DNA of 32,625 nt from Candidatus Gastranaerophilales bacterium (GTDB taxonomy: Bacteria; Cyanobacteriota; Vampirovibrionia; Gastranaerophilales; Gastranaerophilaceae), in assembly GCA_944326675.1 (NCBI GenBank), contig CALVET010000077.1, positions 1 through 32,625 of the forward strand. The letters run 5' to 3'. Made by a program: the position numbers and the translations under genes. The notes under the pieces were generated by a model. It did no database searches, was not told the DNA's origin, and saw only the letters and a program-made list of their open reading frames with translations. Of this stretch, positions 7,785-15,537 are shown one piece after another (the first letter of the stretch is position 1; each line of letters opens with the position of its first letter).

Positions 7785-10160
7785 TTAGCCTATTTTTTTA
7801 AATATTATAGTACTTCTGTTTGAAAGGTTTATCGGATATTGAGCATATCCGTCAGATGAAATAATTTGTTTATTTGTGTAGCCTTCGCCTCTATATTTCA
7901 CGTCATCCGTATTTATGGCTTCTTGCCATACCCCTTGAGGAAATCTGATATAATATCTGTCTGCGTCGTCTCTTGGGTATTTCATGTCTGAAAAATTGGC
8001 AATCGTAAATACTTCATCACTTGTTTCGTTGTTTCTCATATTAAGAGCTATAACTTGAGAGTTTGGATGAATTACAGTATTTTCTCTTACAATTTCTCCG
8101 TTAGACATGGCTGTATTTTCTTTTGCTAATCTGTTTAGGTCTTTTGTTAGTCTTATTGCGGCACATTTACTTTCAAATGCGCTTCCTTTCGCGCAATCGT
8201 TTGACATTTTGGAAGATTCAAAGCCTTCGCGGTTTGTATTGTAACCTTTTTCAATGTATAAATTCGGCTCATAGGGAGTTTTGTCTGATTGTCTGAAAAA
8301 CCTAAACGGCACGTTTGTTACTTCATCATCTCCCTGAAATGTCATTTTGGGACCGTTTTGGCTATATGTAAATGCTTGTGCCATTTTATAAGAATCAAAA
8401 GCTTTTTTGTACATCGCTTTTATTTTTTTGGGGGTGATGTATGCTTCTTTTCTTATTCCTAATGGTTGCAGTTCATTATAATAGAAGCTTTCATAATCAT
8501 ATTCATCGTATTCATCCAGCTTGCCTTCTGTGTATAAATCAACCAGTTTTTCACTTGTTATTTGTGCTTTTTGCAAAATGACATAGGAGATTGCCTGTCT
8601 TTTATCTATATTTTTAAGTTGAGCAAGCTTTTCGGCTCTTTCTAAATCTTGTTGATTTAATTCTACGTTTTCGTTTAAATGCAGCATAGGTACAATTAAT
8701 TTAGGAATCAGTCTTGTTCCTTCGTAGTTTCCTATTTCATCATGGCTCATAACGTATTTTAGTCTTGTTTGACCTTGCAGGCATGCTTCATATAATTCAT
8801 CAAGGTTGCAGCTGCCATAAAGATGGTTTTTTAATGTGTGGAAATAGTTGAAATCCCATTCTGTGTTAAAGCCCAGCCTTGCTAAATTTGTTCTTCCTTT
8901 TTCGGGATCCATGGATTCTATTACGTTATTGTGCGTATTTTCATCCATTGAAGGTGAGTTTTCTTCGGGTTTTAGTTTGCTTAAAACCCTTTCATCATGT
9001 TTTTTTGACCAATCTTGCCAATAGCTTTCCCCATTGGAAGCTATTGCATTTCTAGCGTCTTCTGCAATCAGAAAAACATCGGGATAATGATAGTTGAGTT
9101 CTGCTGCAATTTGTTTCATTGTTATATCGGAATCCATAAATTTTGTCATATCAAATCTGATTCCGTCGCAGTGGTAGTTTTTAATCCAGTAAAGTGCTGA
9201 ATTTACCATAAAATCTCTGACATAAGTTGAATTTTTTCCTTCGTAATTCCAAGCATCTCCAAATGCGTTGCCGCCTTTTATATATGGGCCTGTTTCTCTC
9301 AAATTTTGTCTTTCAGGTCCAAGGTGGTTTGGCACCATGTCTATAATTACGTTAAGATTTTTACTGTGTGCCATGTCTACAAATTTTTTAAAGTTGTCTG
9401 CGCCGCCCAGATTTTGTGCAACTGCCGTTTTATATCTTCCGTCATATCCCCAGTTGAAATAATCAAGAGTTTCTTCAACAGGCATTACATGAATTGCATT
9501 AAATCCTTTTTTGGCTATTGTTTCTAGTTTTTTTGCTGCTGAATTAAAATCCCCGTTTTTCGTAAAAGTTGCTATATTTAACTCATATATTCTTGCGTCA
9601 TTGACTCTTGTGAGTTTGTTTTTTGAATTTGCGAGTCTTGAAATTCTATGAGAATTATTTGTATACCAATTTTCATCATGCCATTGGTATTTTGATTGGT
9701 CATATATAACAGATTTACCTGTTTTAGGGTCAATCATAAATGAATAAGGATCTGAAGCTTGCACTATTGAATCGTCTGCTTTTTTGATTTCGTAGTAATA
9801 TCTGTCGTTTTCTTGAACTAAAGAGGATGGTATTGGTTTTGCTGTTTGAAAAATACCATTTTGTTTGTTTTCTAAAGGAAAAGTTAAAATATCGCCTGTG
9901 TTTTTCTTTTCAACCTTAACTGTTACATTTTTTGCATCCGGAAAAGTGAAAAGTTTAAAACTTACATCTTTATTGTATGAATCAATTGTTGCACCCCAGC
10001 TTGTGTGTTCTTTCCATCTTCTTGCAAAAGGTATTTGGTAAAAATGTTTGCTTAATTCGCTTTTGTTTTTTTGATTTATGATGTTATTTTTTGTTGAAGT
10101 TTTTTTGTTTGATTGATAGCCGCTATAATTTACAGGCATGCCAATAGTTTTTATTTTCAT
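7785..10160 (-). CDS. GH13 glucan branching-enzyme/trehalohydrolase-like protein
   Basis: A 791-residue protein. After a 45-residue Asn/Lys/Ser-rich N-terminal extension comes a CBM48-like beta domain (about 50-145), then the GH13 barrel. Catalytic regions are DMVPNH (274-279), GIRFD with nucleophile D337, FLIAED with acid/base E367, and SHDE with D474. A mostly helical, acidic insertion (about 484-600) separates region IV from the rest. A C-terminal beta domain ends with IFKKIG. CBM48 plus SHDE is branching-enzyme-like, while the early barrel is also reminiscent of malto-oligosyltrehalose trehalohydrolase. A role in storage alpha-glucan metabolism is likely, but the exact reaction cannot be read from sequence. 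A promoter and an 80-base leader with a hairpin lie upstream. Confidence 0.83.
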   Translation of the reverse strand: MKIKTIGMPVNYSGYQSNKKTSTKNNIINQKNKSELSKHFYQIPFARRWKEHTSWGATIDSYNKDVSFKLFTFPDAKNVTVKVEKKNTGDILTFPLENKQNGIFQTAKPIPSSLVQENDRYYYEIKKADDSIVQASDPYSFMIDPKTGKSVIYDQSKYQWHDENWYTNNSHRISRLANSKNKLTRVNDARIYELNIATFTKNGDFNSAAKKLETIAKKGFNAIHVMPVEETLDYFNWGYDGRYKTAVAQNLGGADNFKKFVDMAHSKNLNVIIDMVPNHLGPERQNLRETGPYIKGGNAFGDAWNYEGKNSTYVRDFMVNSALYWIKNYHCDGIRFDMTKFMDSDITMKQIAAELNYHYPDVFLIAEDARNAIASNGESYWQDWSKKHDERVLSKLKPEENSPSMDENTHNNVIESMDPEKGRTNLARLGFNTEWDFNYFHTLKNHLYGSCNLDELYEACLQGQTRLKYVMSHDEIGNYEGTRLIPKLIVPMLHLNENVELNQQDLERAEKLAQLKNIDKRQAISYVILQKAQITSEKLVDLYTEGKLDEYDEYDYESFYYNELQPLGIRKEAYITPKKIKAMYKKAFDSYKMAQAFTYSQNGPKMTFQGDDEVTNVPFRFFRQSDKTPYEPNLYIEKGYNTNREGFESSKMSNDCAKGSAFESKCAAIRLTKDLNRLAKENTAMSNGEIVRENTVIHPNSQVIALNMRNNETSDEVFTIANFSDMKYPRDDADRYYIRFPQGVWQEAINTDDVKYRGEGYTNKQIISSDGYAQYPINLSNRSTIIFKKIG

Positions 10161-10202
10161 ACTTTTTCACCGCTTTAACACAAATCACAACACGCTAATT
10201 AC

Positions 10203-10226
10203 ATAAAACATTTGAAGATGTTTTAT
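10203..10226. other. 9-bp inverted repeat in the leader of the GH13 gene
   Basis: ATAAAACAT (10203-10211) pairs perfectly with ATGTTTTAT (10218-10226) around a 6-base loop. It lies between the predicted GH13 promoter and its start codon, so it would be in that leader. It could also end transcripts from glf, but it is AT-rich and lacks a following T-run. Confidence 0.45.
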
Positions 10227-10244
10227 TGCCTTTGCTTGTGTTTA

Positions 10245-10273
10245 ATTTTATATTTTTTTATTTAGTATTGCAA
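10245..10273 (-). promoter_or_regulatory. sigma70-type promoter for the GH13 gene
   Basis: On the minus strand: TTGCAA (10268-10273), a 17-base spacer and TAAAAT (10245-10250). Predicted start is near 10238, giving a leader of about 80 bases before the ATG at 10160. Confidence 0.55.
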
Positions 10274-10294
10274 AAACTTAACATTTTTTTATTT

Positions 10295-11395
10295 TTAAAG
10301 TTTTAAAAAGAGTTCAATTGCATTTTCTATTGCGCTATCAATGTTGTAATACTTATATCTGCCGAGCCTGCCTATAAAGTATAAATTTTTTATTTTATTT
10401 GCTTCTTTATAATATTTTTCATAAAGTAAATTATTTTCTTGATTTAAAATCGGATAATATCTTATGTTTTGATTAACTTTAAATTGCTTTGGAAATTCCA
10501 AAGTAATAATTGTTTTATCGGATTTTTCATCAAGAATATATTTATGTTCTGTTATTCTTGTAAATTTATGATTGTTTGGGTAATTAATCACGCATGAAGG
10601 CTGATAATATTCTTTATTTAGCAGTTTATTTACAAATTTTAAGCTTCTATACGGAAGAATTCCGAATTTATAGTCAAAAAATTCATCTATAGAGCCTGAG
10701 TAAAATATTCTTTCAAATTTTTCTTCAATATTTTTAAAATCAGTATTTAGTTTAATAGTAATATTTTTATGATTTAAAAGATTTTTAATAAGATTTGTGT
10801 AGCCTTTAGATGGAATTGCCTGATATTTATCATCAAAATATCCGCTTTGGTAGTTAATATAAACAGGTATTCTTGAAATAATACCGTTGTCCAATTCCCC
10901 TATTTGTTTTCCCCATTGCTTGGTTGTATAGTTTTTATATATGTTTTCATAAATATATTCAGCCAAGATTTGTATTTTTTTATTTTTTGTTTGTTTTAAA
11001 TCTAAAATAGAAATTTTACTGTTATATCCGTATTCTGTTATTAGTTCATTTTTTATATCTTGCGCTTCATTAGGAAAAATTTGCTCTATACCTGCTAAAT
11101 TAAACGGTAGATTTATGAGTTCTTTTCCTGTATTTGCAAGAACTTTGTGCTTGTAGTAGTGCCAATTTGTGTAATTTGACAAAAATTTCCATATTTTATC
11201 TTTGTTTGTGTGAAAGAAATGGGGGCCGTATTTTTGGATTGTAATATCTGTTTTATCATCTTTATAGTCAAAAATATTTCCTGCAATATGTTGTCTTTTA
11301 TCTATTACAAGAACTTTTTCTTTTTTAATTTGAGCCAGTAGATTTGCTATTACCGCACCTGAAATTCCTGCTCCAACTACCAAGTTTTTATGCAT
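10295..11395 (-). CDS. glf: UDP-galactopyranose mutase
   Basis: A 366-residue flavoenzyme that converts UDP-galactopyranose to UDP-galactofuranose, the donor for galactofuranose in surface glycans. The N-terminal FAD-binding loop is VVGAGISGAVIA (6-17), followed by VIDKRQHIAGN. Family landmarks KYGPHFFHT, YTTKQWG and RIPVYINYQSGYFDDKYQAIPSKGY (as RIPVYINYQSGYF and QAIPSKGY) are present, with an Arg-rich FIGRLGRYKYYNID near the C-terminus. Length is normal. Its ATG is one base from the stop of the CDF gene, so the two are almost certainly cotranscribed. It lies about 2.2 kb from the glycan locus on the opposite strand and plausibly feeds it. Confidence 0.96.
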   Translation of the reverse strand: MHKNLVVGAGISGAVIANLLAQIKKEKVLVIDKRQHIAGNIFDYKDDKTDITIQKYGPHFFHTNKDKIWKFLSNYTNWHYYKHKVLANTGKELINLPFNLAGIEQIFPNEAQDIKNELITEYGYNSKISILDLKQTKNKKIQILAEYIYENIYKNYTTKQWGKQIGELDNGIISRIPVYINYQSGYFDDKYQAIPSKGYTNLIKNLLNHKNITIKLNTDFKNIEEKFERIFYSGSIDEFFDYKFGILPYRSLKFVNKLLNKEYYQPSCVINYPNNHKFTRITEHKYILDEKSDKTIITLEFPKQFKVNQNIRYYPILNQENNLLYEKYYKEANKIKNLYFIGRLGRYKYYNIDSAIENAIELFLKL

Positions 11396-11396
11396 T

Positions 11397-12290
11397 TTAG
11401 TGCCTTATTGTGTGTTTTTGACATTCAGGTTCCGAATGAATCATGATGGTGACATTTTTTAATTTTTGACCCATTAACTCTTCGATTTCGTCGCAAATAT
11501 CATGGCATTTAATTATCGGCATATCAGGAGGGAAAAGAACGGTTAATTCAATGTCGATTGATGGACCGCACCTTCTTGCTTTGAGGTTTTTATAGCCTAC
11601 AACTTGATTGTTTTTATATGAATCAATAATGTTTTCAATTGTTTTGATGTCTGATGGCGGTAATGAGCCGTCTAAAAGATTGTTTAGGGTTTCTTTTGAT
11701 ATAGAATAACCCGCTTTAAATATGAATATAGCTACTAAAATTGCAATAATCGGATCAAGAATGTATATTCCTGTTAATTTAATTATGATTAAGCCAAGCA
11801 TAACTCCTAAAGAAGAATATACATCGGTTCTTAAATGTTCTCCGTCTGCAAAAAGTGAAATTGAATCTGTTTTTTTGGCAACTCTGAATAATACGCTGCT
11901 AACAAAAATATTAGCTAAACTTGCAAATAGCATGACATAAATACCCAGATTTGTGTCCATTTCTGTATTTTGGTGAAGTAAAATTTTTTTGATTGATTCA
12001 TAGATAATAAAAAGTGAAGCGAAAATTATCAAACCGCCTTCAATAAAACCGGACATATCTTCATATTTTCCATGTCCAAAGGGATGTTCGCTATCAGCCG
12101 GTTCTGATGATTTCATAACGGCAAAAAAGGTTAAAACAGAGGCTAAAAAATCACTCAGAGAGTGAATTGCTTCTGAAATTATACTTATAGAGCCTGAAAT
12201 TGCTCCTGCTATAAGTTTTAAAATTATTATAAGCGCATTTGAGCTTATGGAAAGTCCTGCGGCTAATTTTTTTTCCGTGATTATATTCAT
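11397..12290 (-). CDS. CDF family cation (zinc-type) exporter
   Basis: A 297-residue cation diffusion facilitator that exports divalent metal in exchange for protons. Six membrane helices are visible in the first 200 residues. The transport site is HSLSD in helix 2 (H43, D47) and HLRTD in helix 5 (H152, D156). The HxxxD form in helix 2 is typical of zinc-preferring members. A His-containing cytoplasmic loop HPFGHGKYED follows helix 2. The C-terminal 90 residues form the usual cytoplasmic metal-binding domain, ending with several His/Cys. Its stop abuts glf, and the pairing has no obvious metabolic logic. The metal is inferred. Confidence 0.93.
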   Translation of the reverse strand: MNIITEKKLAAGLSISSNALIIILKLIAGAISGSISIISEAIHSLSDFLASVLTFFAVMKSSEPADSEHPFGHGKYEDMSGFIEGGLIIFASLFIIYESIKKILLHQNTEMDTNLGIYVMLFASLANIFVSSVLFRVAKKTDSISLFADGEHLRTDVYSSLGVMLGLIIIKLTGIYILDPIIAILVAIFIFKAGYSISKETLNNLLDGSLPPSDIKTIENIIDSYKNNQVVGYKNLKARRCGPSIDIELTVLFPPDMPIIKCHDICDEIEELMGQKLKNVTIMIHSEPECQKHTIRH

Positions 12291-12303
12291 AACAGTTAAA
12301 ACA

Positions 12304-12312
12304 ATTTTAGCA
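12304..12312 (-). promoter_or_regulatory. extended -10 promoter of the CDF-glf pair
   Basis: The minus strand reads TGCTAAAAT, an extended -10, ending 13 bases before the CDF start codon. No clear -35 or Shine-Dalgarno is seen. Confidence 0.38.
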
Positions 12313-12348
12313 CATTATTTATGTATTGACGAATATTTTAATAAAATA

Positions 12349-13017
12349 TTAAATAACCCAAGTTTTAGAAAGATATCTTTTAATGTTTATTAAATCTTTG
12401 CAATAAAATTTAATTGTATCTTCCTTGGGGTTATAATCAAATGCTCTTGTGTAATAATCTAAACCTTCTTTAGCGCTTATTATGAAATTTGCCCAAGGGT
12501 CAACAATAATTGCTTTATTGCCCCAGCTATCAGGGTTTTGCGGTTTTGCATCTTTTTTTAGGCCTGTCACAACAAATACATGGGTTGCGTTTTTTTCTTT
12601 TGTGTTTCCGTTTTTATCTTGCAAAACAATTGAAATAATGTGTGCTTCTTTTCCATGTTTTAAAAATATATCCTGTAATAATATTGCCTGTTCTTGGCAA
12701 TTGGCGGCTTTGTATCTTGTTGTTGCCCTATCAATACTTTCTATAAAATCATCCCAACTGGCGTAATGTTCTTTGTATTGTGCCCTTGTTCTTTCAATTT
12801 CAGCTGAGTATTTTTTTGCAAGTTTTTCAAGTTGCGCAGATATTTTGTTGTATTTTTCATCACTTTTGTGACGAGCTGATAAATATTCAATTCTGCTGTT
12901 TGAGTGGAAGTATTTCGGATATTCTTTTCTGTAATTTTGTAACATCTTTTCGCACAAAATTCTGTTTTGTTTTGTGCTTTTAAAGCGAGGGTTAAAGTTT
13001 AGAGTTTGTATTTGCAT
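12349..13017 (-). CDS. putative transglutaminase/papain-fold enzyme with Cys-His-Asp triad
   Basis: A 222-residue protein I cannot assign to a named family. It has a short N-terminal segment (MQIQTLNFNPRFKS), a charged helical part (about 20-95), then a C-terminal domain. The order is NCQEQAILLQDIF with Cys107 at a helix start, ATHVFVV with His146 on a strand, and IIVDPWANF with Asp173. This Cys, His, Asp-Pro-Trp order is what transglutaminase-like and papain-fold cysteine enzymes show, including several effector deamidases and proteases. A protease, deamidase or acyl-transfer role is inference. No signal peptide is seen. It is upstream of, and codirectional with, the CDF gene (58-base gap). 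The ATG lacks a good ribosome binding site. Confidence 0.6.
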   Translation of the reverse strand: MQIQTLNFNPRFKSTKQNRILCEKMLQNYRKEYPKYFHSNSRIEYLSARHKSDEKYNKISAQLEKLAKKYSAEIERTRAQYKEHYASWDDFIESIDRATTRYKAANCQEQAILLQDIFLKHGKEAHIISIVLQDKNGNTKEKNATHVFVVTGLKKDAKPQNPDSWGNKAIIVDPWANFIISAKEGLDYYTRAFDYNPKEDTIKFYCKDLINIKRYLSKTWVI

Positions 13018-13220
13018 GGTTATTTTTTTAAAAAAACGTGAAAGTGTTTTTTGCTATTATATAAATTTTTGTAAAACATTTTATTGAAATTCAAAAAAAG
13101 TTTTATTTATGGGCTTTATTTATTTTGTACAGGGATTTATTAACAATACATAGACTATTATAATGCAGGGTATATCACATATATCCTGTTGTTTATCCTT
13201 TTGTTTTAGTTTTTGTTTTC

Positions 13221-13249
13221 TTGACATCAATAGTAATAAATAAGATAAT
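13221..13249 (+). promoter_or_regulatory. near-consensus promoter for the His-rich peptide gene
   Basis: TTGACA (13221-13226), exactly 17 bases, then GATAAT (13244-13249). Predicted start is near 13256, with GAGGA at 13265-13269 ahead of the ATG at 13278. The upstream TTG that extends this reading frame is the -35 box itself. Confidence 0.75.
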
Positions 13250-13277
13250 TGTAAAAAGTCTAATGAGGATTGTATTG

Positions 13278-13532
13278 ATGTTGAAAAAGATTTTCGGATT
13301 GTGCATTTGCTTTTCGGTTTTGATGTTTTTTGCAATGCCGAGCGCTGATGCTGCTTTTACATGGTTTGGGTTTAGAAATGAAAATACTGAAGTTATGGTA
13401 AATTCAACCAGTGACGATTGTCATCATCATTGGTTTAATCATCCGCCAAAAAAACATAAACCAAAACCTCACCCAAAACACCATCCGCATAAAAAAGGTC
13501 CGAAGCACAATAAGTGGTGGTGGCACAAATAA
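13278..13532 (+). CDS. secreted His/Lys/Pro-rich small protein
   Basis: An 84-residue protein. The ATG at 13278 is supported by GAGGA eight bases upstream and a near-consensus promoter. Residues 1-25 are a signal peptide (MLKK, long hydrophobic core, PSADA cleavage site). The mature part begins AFTWFGFRNENTEVMVNSTSD and is followed by a 39-residue tail with 11 His, many Lys and Pro, and an aromatic end (KWWWHK). The signal indicates export, and the His clusters would bind transition metals or become cationic at low pH. Metal buffering, an antimicrobial peptide or an envelope-bound polycation are all possible. I recognise no family. The CDF metal exporter nearby is suggestive only. No immunity or processing gene is seen. 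Confidence 0.72.
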   Translation: MLKKIFGLCICFSVLMFFAMPSADAAFTWFGFRNENTEVMVNSTSDDCHHHWFNHPPKKHKPKPHPKHHPHKKGPKHNKWWWHK

Positions 13533-13605
13533 AGGTTTTATTTATTTATTTAAAAATCAATATTTGGCTGCTTAAAAAGTGCTATGGTTTTTTGTTTTGC
13601 TCGTC

Positions 13606-13634
13606 TTGGTTTGCTATTTATTTCTCGCTATAGT
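13606..13634 (+). promoter_or_regulatory. promoter of the surface-glycan locus
   Basis: TTGGTT (13606-13611), a 17-base spacer and TATAGT (13629-13634). Predicted start is near 13641, giving a leader of about 127 bases before the first glycan gene at 13768. The leader holds a small reading frame and a CACTTT/AAAGTG hairpin at 13704-13717. Confidence 0.55.
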
Positions 13635-13643
13635 AGAATGATA

Positions 13644-13763
13644 ATGGCATGGAGAGTAAATTTAACTGCGTTGTTTAGTAATAGAGGTTATTTCGCAAAT
13701 ACACACTTTAAAAAGTGCTTTAGTTTAATTAAAAATATTAAAAATTACATCAGGAGAGTTTAG
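13644..13763 (+). CDS. possible 39-residue leader peptide overlapping the next ribosome binding site
   Basis: From the ATG at 13644 the frame runs 39 codons (starting MAWRVNLTALF, ending KNIKNYIRRV) to TAG at 13761-13763. It begins about 3 bases after the predicted transcript start. It covers the AGGAGAG of the downstream gene and stops four bases before that gene's ATG. Its product would be basic. No Shine-Dalgarno precedes it, so it would need leaderless initiation. It may be a translated leader coupling expression of the locus, or chance. Confidence 0.3.
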   Translation: MAWRVNLTALFSNRGYFANTHFKKCFSLIKNIKNYIRRV

Positions 13764-13767
13764 AGTA

Positions 13768-15051
13768 ATGAATTTTTTGGAAAATATATTTAGTATAAAA
13801 TTTGAAAATTTTAATACATATAAACTCTTAAAGTGCAAGTTTTTAGGTATTTCTTTTAAAAGCAAGATAAATATTAAAAACAAATGCGAAGTATCAAAAA
13901 CCCAAATATTAGATTTCTTGTATAATGAAGAAAATAAAGATTTTGTTGGAATAACCAATAAGCCATATACTAACAATAATAACATAAAACCAATAGCTTT
14001 TTATTTACCACAATTTCATACCATACCATTGAATGACAAATTTATAGAACGTGGTTTTACGGAATGGACTAATGTTACTAAAATGAAACCACAATTTATG
14101 GGGCATAATCAACCTCAACTTCCTATAGATGTGGGATTTTATGACTTGTCAACCGATAAAGTTATGTACAGGCAGATTGAACTTGCCAAAATGTACGGAA
14201 TATATGGATTTTGTTTTCATTATTACTGGTTTTCAGGTGGAAAAAGACTACTTGAAACCCCGCTTTTTAATTATCTCGACAATAAAGAACTTGATTTCCC
14301 TTTTGCTTTATGTTGGGCAAATGAAAATTGGGCAAAACAATGGGATGGCGGTAATAAAGAAATAATGATGGAACAAAAATTTTCTTATGAAGATTGTGAC
14401 AAATTCTTTTTTGATATTTTGCCGTTTTTAAAAGATAAAAGGTATATAAAAATAGATAATAAACCTCTTATAATAATTTATAATCCAAAATTATTTAAGC
14501 AGGAAGAAAGTACATATTTTGTAAAACGCTTAAGAGAATTAGCACAAGAAAACGGATTAGGTGAATTGTATATTATTGGAGCAAAAGTATTTGGTAATGA
14601 AGATTCAACAATATACGGTATGGATGCTAGTGTCGAATTTTATCCAAATTCTCACGAAAACTTAAAAGAAATAAACTTGGAAGGAAAAATATTAAATCCA
14701 AAATTTATGTCAAAGGTTTTTGACATGGAAGATGCAATTCAGAATAACAAATTTATGCCTGAAGTAGAGTATCCAATGTTTAAAACAGTGTTTCCCTCTT
14801 GGGATAATTCTGCAAGAAAAGCTTTTCAGGGAGGCTGGGTATTTCCAACAACACCTGGTCTGTATAAAAAATGGTTAATAGATGTAATCAAATGGACGAA
14901 GAAAAATCATAATGAAAAAGAACAAATATTTTTTATAAACGCTTGGAATGAATGGGCAGAAGGAGCACATTTGGAACCGGATAGAAAATTTGGTTATGCG
15001 TATTTAGAAGCAACAAAAGAAGCCCTTGAAGATACAATATGTGATAAATAA
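13768..15051 (+). CDS. WbsX-like (GH99-like) surface polysaccharide protein
   Basis: A 427-residue protein; ATG with AGGAGAG nine bases upstream. Residues about 73-420 match the WbsX family found in O-antigen and capsule loci and related to GH99 barrels: PIAFYLPQFHTIPLND, GFTEWTNV, GFCFHYYWFSGGKRLLETPL, CWANENWAKQWDGG, and near the end NAWNEWAEGAHLEPD with paired acids. It is annotated variously as a glycosyltransferase or a glycan-cleaving or transferring enzyme, and the true reaction is unsettled. The first 55 residues (FSIKFENFNTYKLLKCKFLGISFKSK, i.e. FSIK...LGISFKSK) are a separate lead resembling the short FSIKN...LGIKIK tags seen on other surface-polysaccharide proteins. First gene of the 12-gene locus. 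Confidence 0.85.
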   Translation: MNFLENIFSIKFENFNTYKLLKCKFLGISFKSKINIKNKCEVSKTQILDFLYNEENKDFVGITNKPYTNNNNIKPIAFYLPQFHTIPLNDKFIERGFTEWTNVTKMKPQFMGHNQPQLPIDVGFYDLSTDKVMYRQIELAKMYGIYGFCFHYYWFSGGKRLLETPLFNYLDNKELDFPFALCWANENWAKQWDGGNKEIMMEQKFSYEDCDKFFFDILPFLKDKRYIKIDNKPLIIIYNPKLFKQEESTYFVKRLRELAQENGLGELYIIGAKVFGNEDSTIYGMDASVEFYPNSHENLKEINLEGKILNPKFMSKVFDMEDAIQNNKFMPEVEYPMFKTVFPSWDNSARKAFQGGWVFPTTPGLYKKWLIDVIKWTKKNHNEKEQIFFINAWNEWAEGAHLEPDRKFGYAYLEATKEALEDTICDK

Positions 15052-15069
15052 TACAAAAAGCAGAATTTA

Positions 15070-15078
15070 TGATAAAAT
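15070..15078 (+). promoter_or_regulatory. candidate internal extended -10 element
   Basis: TGATAAAAT (TGn-extended -10) sits 18 bases before the ketoisomerase start, between the first and second glycan genes. There is no clear -35. It could boost expression inside the operon. Confidence 0.3.
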
Positions 15079-15096
15079 AACAACCGGAAGGTGAAA

Positions 15097-15495
15097 ATGA
15101 ACTACAAAATAATAGACATGAAAGTTTTTGGAGACGAGAGAGGTAAGCTCGTTTCTTTGGAGGGAAATAAAAATGTACCTTTTGATATAAAACGAGTCTA
15201 TTATATTTATGATACTTTGCCGGACCAAGAACGAGGAAAGCATGCACACAAAGAATTGGAACAAATAATTGTTGCTATTGATGGAGCGTGCCAATTTGTA
15301 TTGGATGATGGAAAAACAAGAGAAGAAGTTTGGTTAAACCGTCCAGATAAAGGTCTGTATATTGGGAAAAATATGTGGAGAGAAATGAGACATTTTTCAT
15401 ACGGTTGTAAATTGATGATACTTGCAAGTACTCATTATGATGAAAATGAATATATAAGAGATTATGATGATTTTTTAGTAGAGGTAAAAAAATAA
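15097..15495 (+). CDS. dTDP-4-oxo-6-deoxyglucose 3,4-ketoisomerase (FdtA/QdtA-type)
   Basis: A 132-residue cupin from the ATG at 15097, with GGAAGG just upstream; the in-frame GTG at 15091 is part of that site. The family moves the keto group of dTDP-4-keto-6-deoxyglucose from C4 to C3, the committed step to dTDP-3-amino-3,6-dideoxy sugars (Fuc3N or Qui3N). Landmarks are the DERGKLVSLEG start, VYYIYDT, ERGKHAHKELEQ with the catalytic His pair (H49, H51), and the NRPDKGLYIG...WREMRHFS block. Which C4 epimer is made cannot be read by eye. Its expected partner, a DegT-type aminotransferase, is at 18488-19573 in the same operon. Confidence 0.93.
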   Translation: MNYKIIDMKVFGDERGKLVSLEGNKNVPFDIKRVYYIYDTLPDQERGKHAHKELEQIIVAIDGACQFVLDDGKTREEVWLNRPDKGLYIGKNMWREMRHFSYGCKLMILASTHYDENEYIRDYDDFLVEVKK

Positions 15496-15537
15496 ATTTT
15501 AAAAACGGATAGTGATATTTGTGAATTGAAGGTAAAA

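Noticed and set aside
12332..12350. AATATTTTA/TAAAATATT dyad as terminator of the Cys-His-Asp gene
   Set aside because: It has no GC pairs, overlaps the stop codon and would be too weak.
13221..13277. Longer start (TTG) for the His-rich peptide
   Set aside because: That TTG is the -35 box of a near-consensus promoter, and the signal peptide and ribosome site support the ATG at 13278.
13725..13985. 86-residue minus-strand frame over the start of the WbsX-like gene
   Set aside because: Antisense shadow of a well-supported gene; no ribosome site and low-complexity composition.
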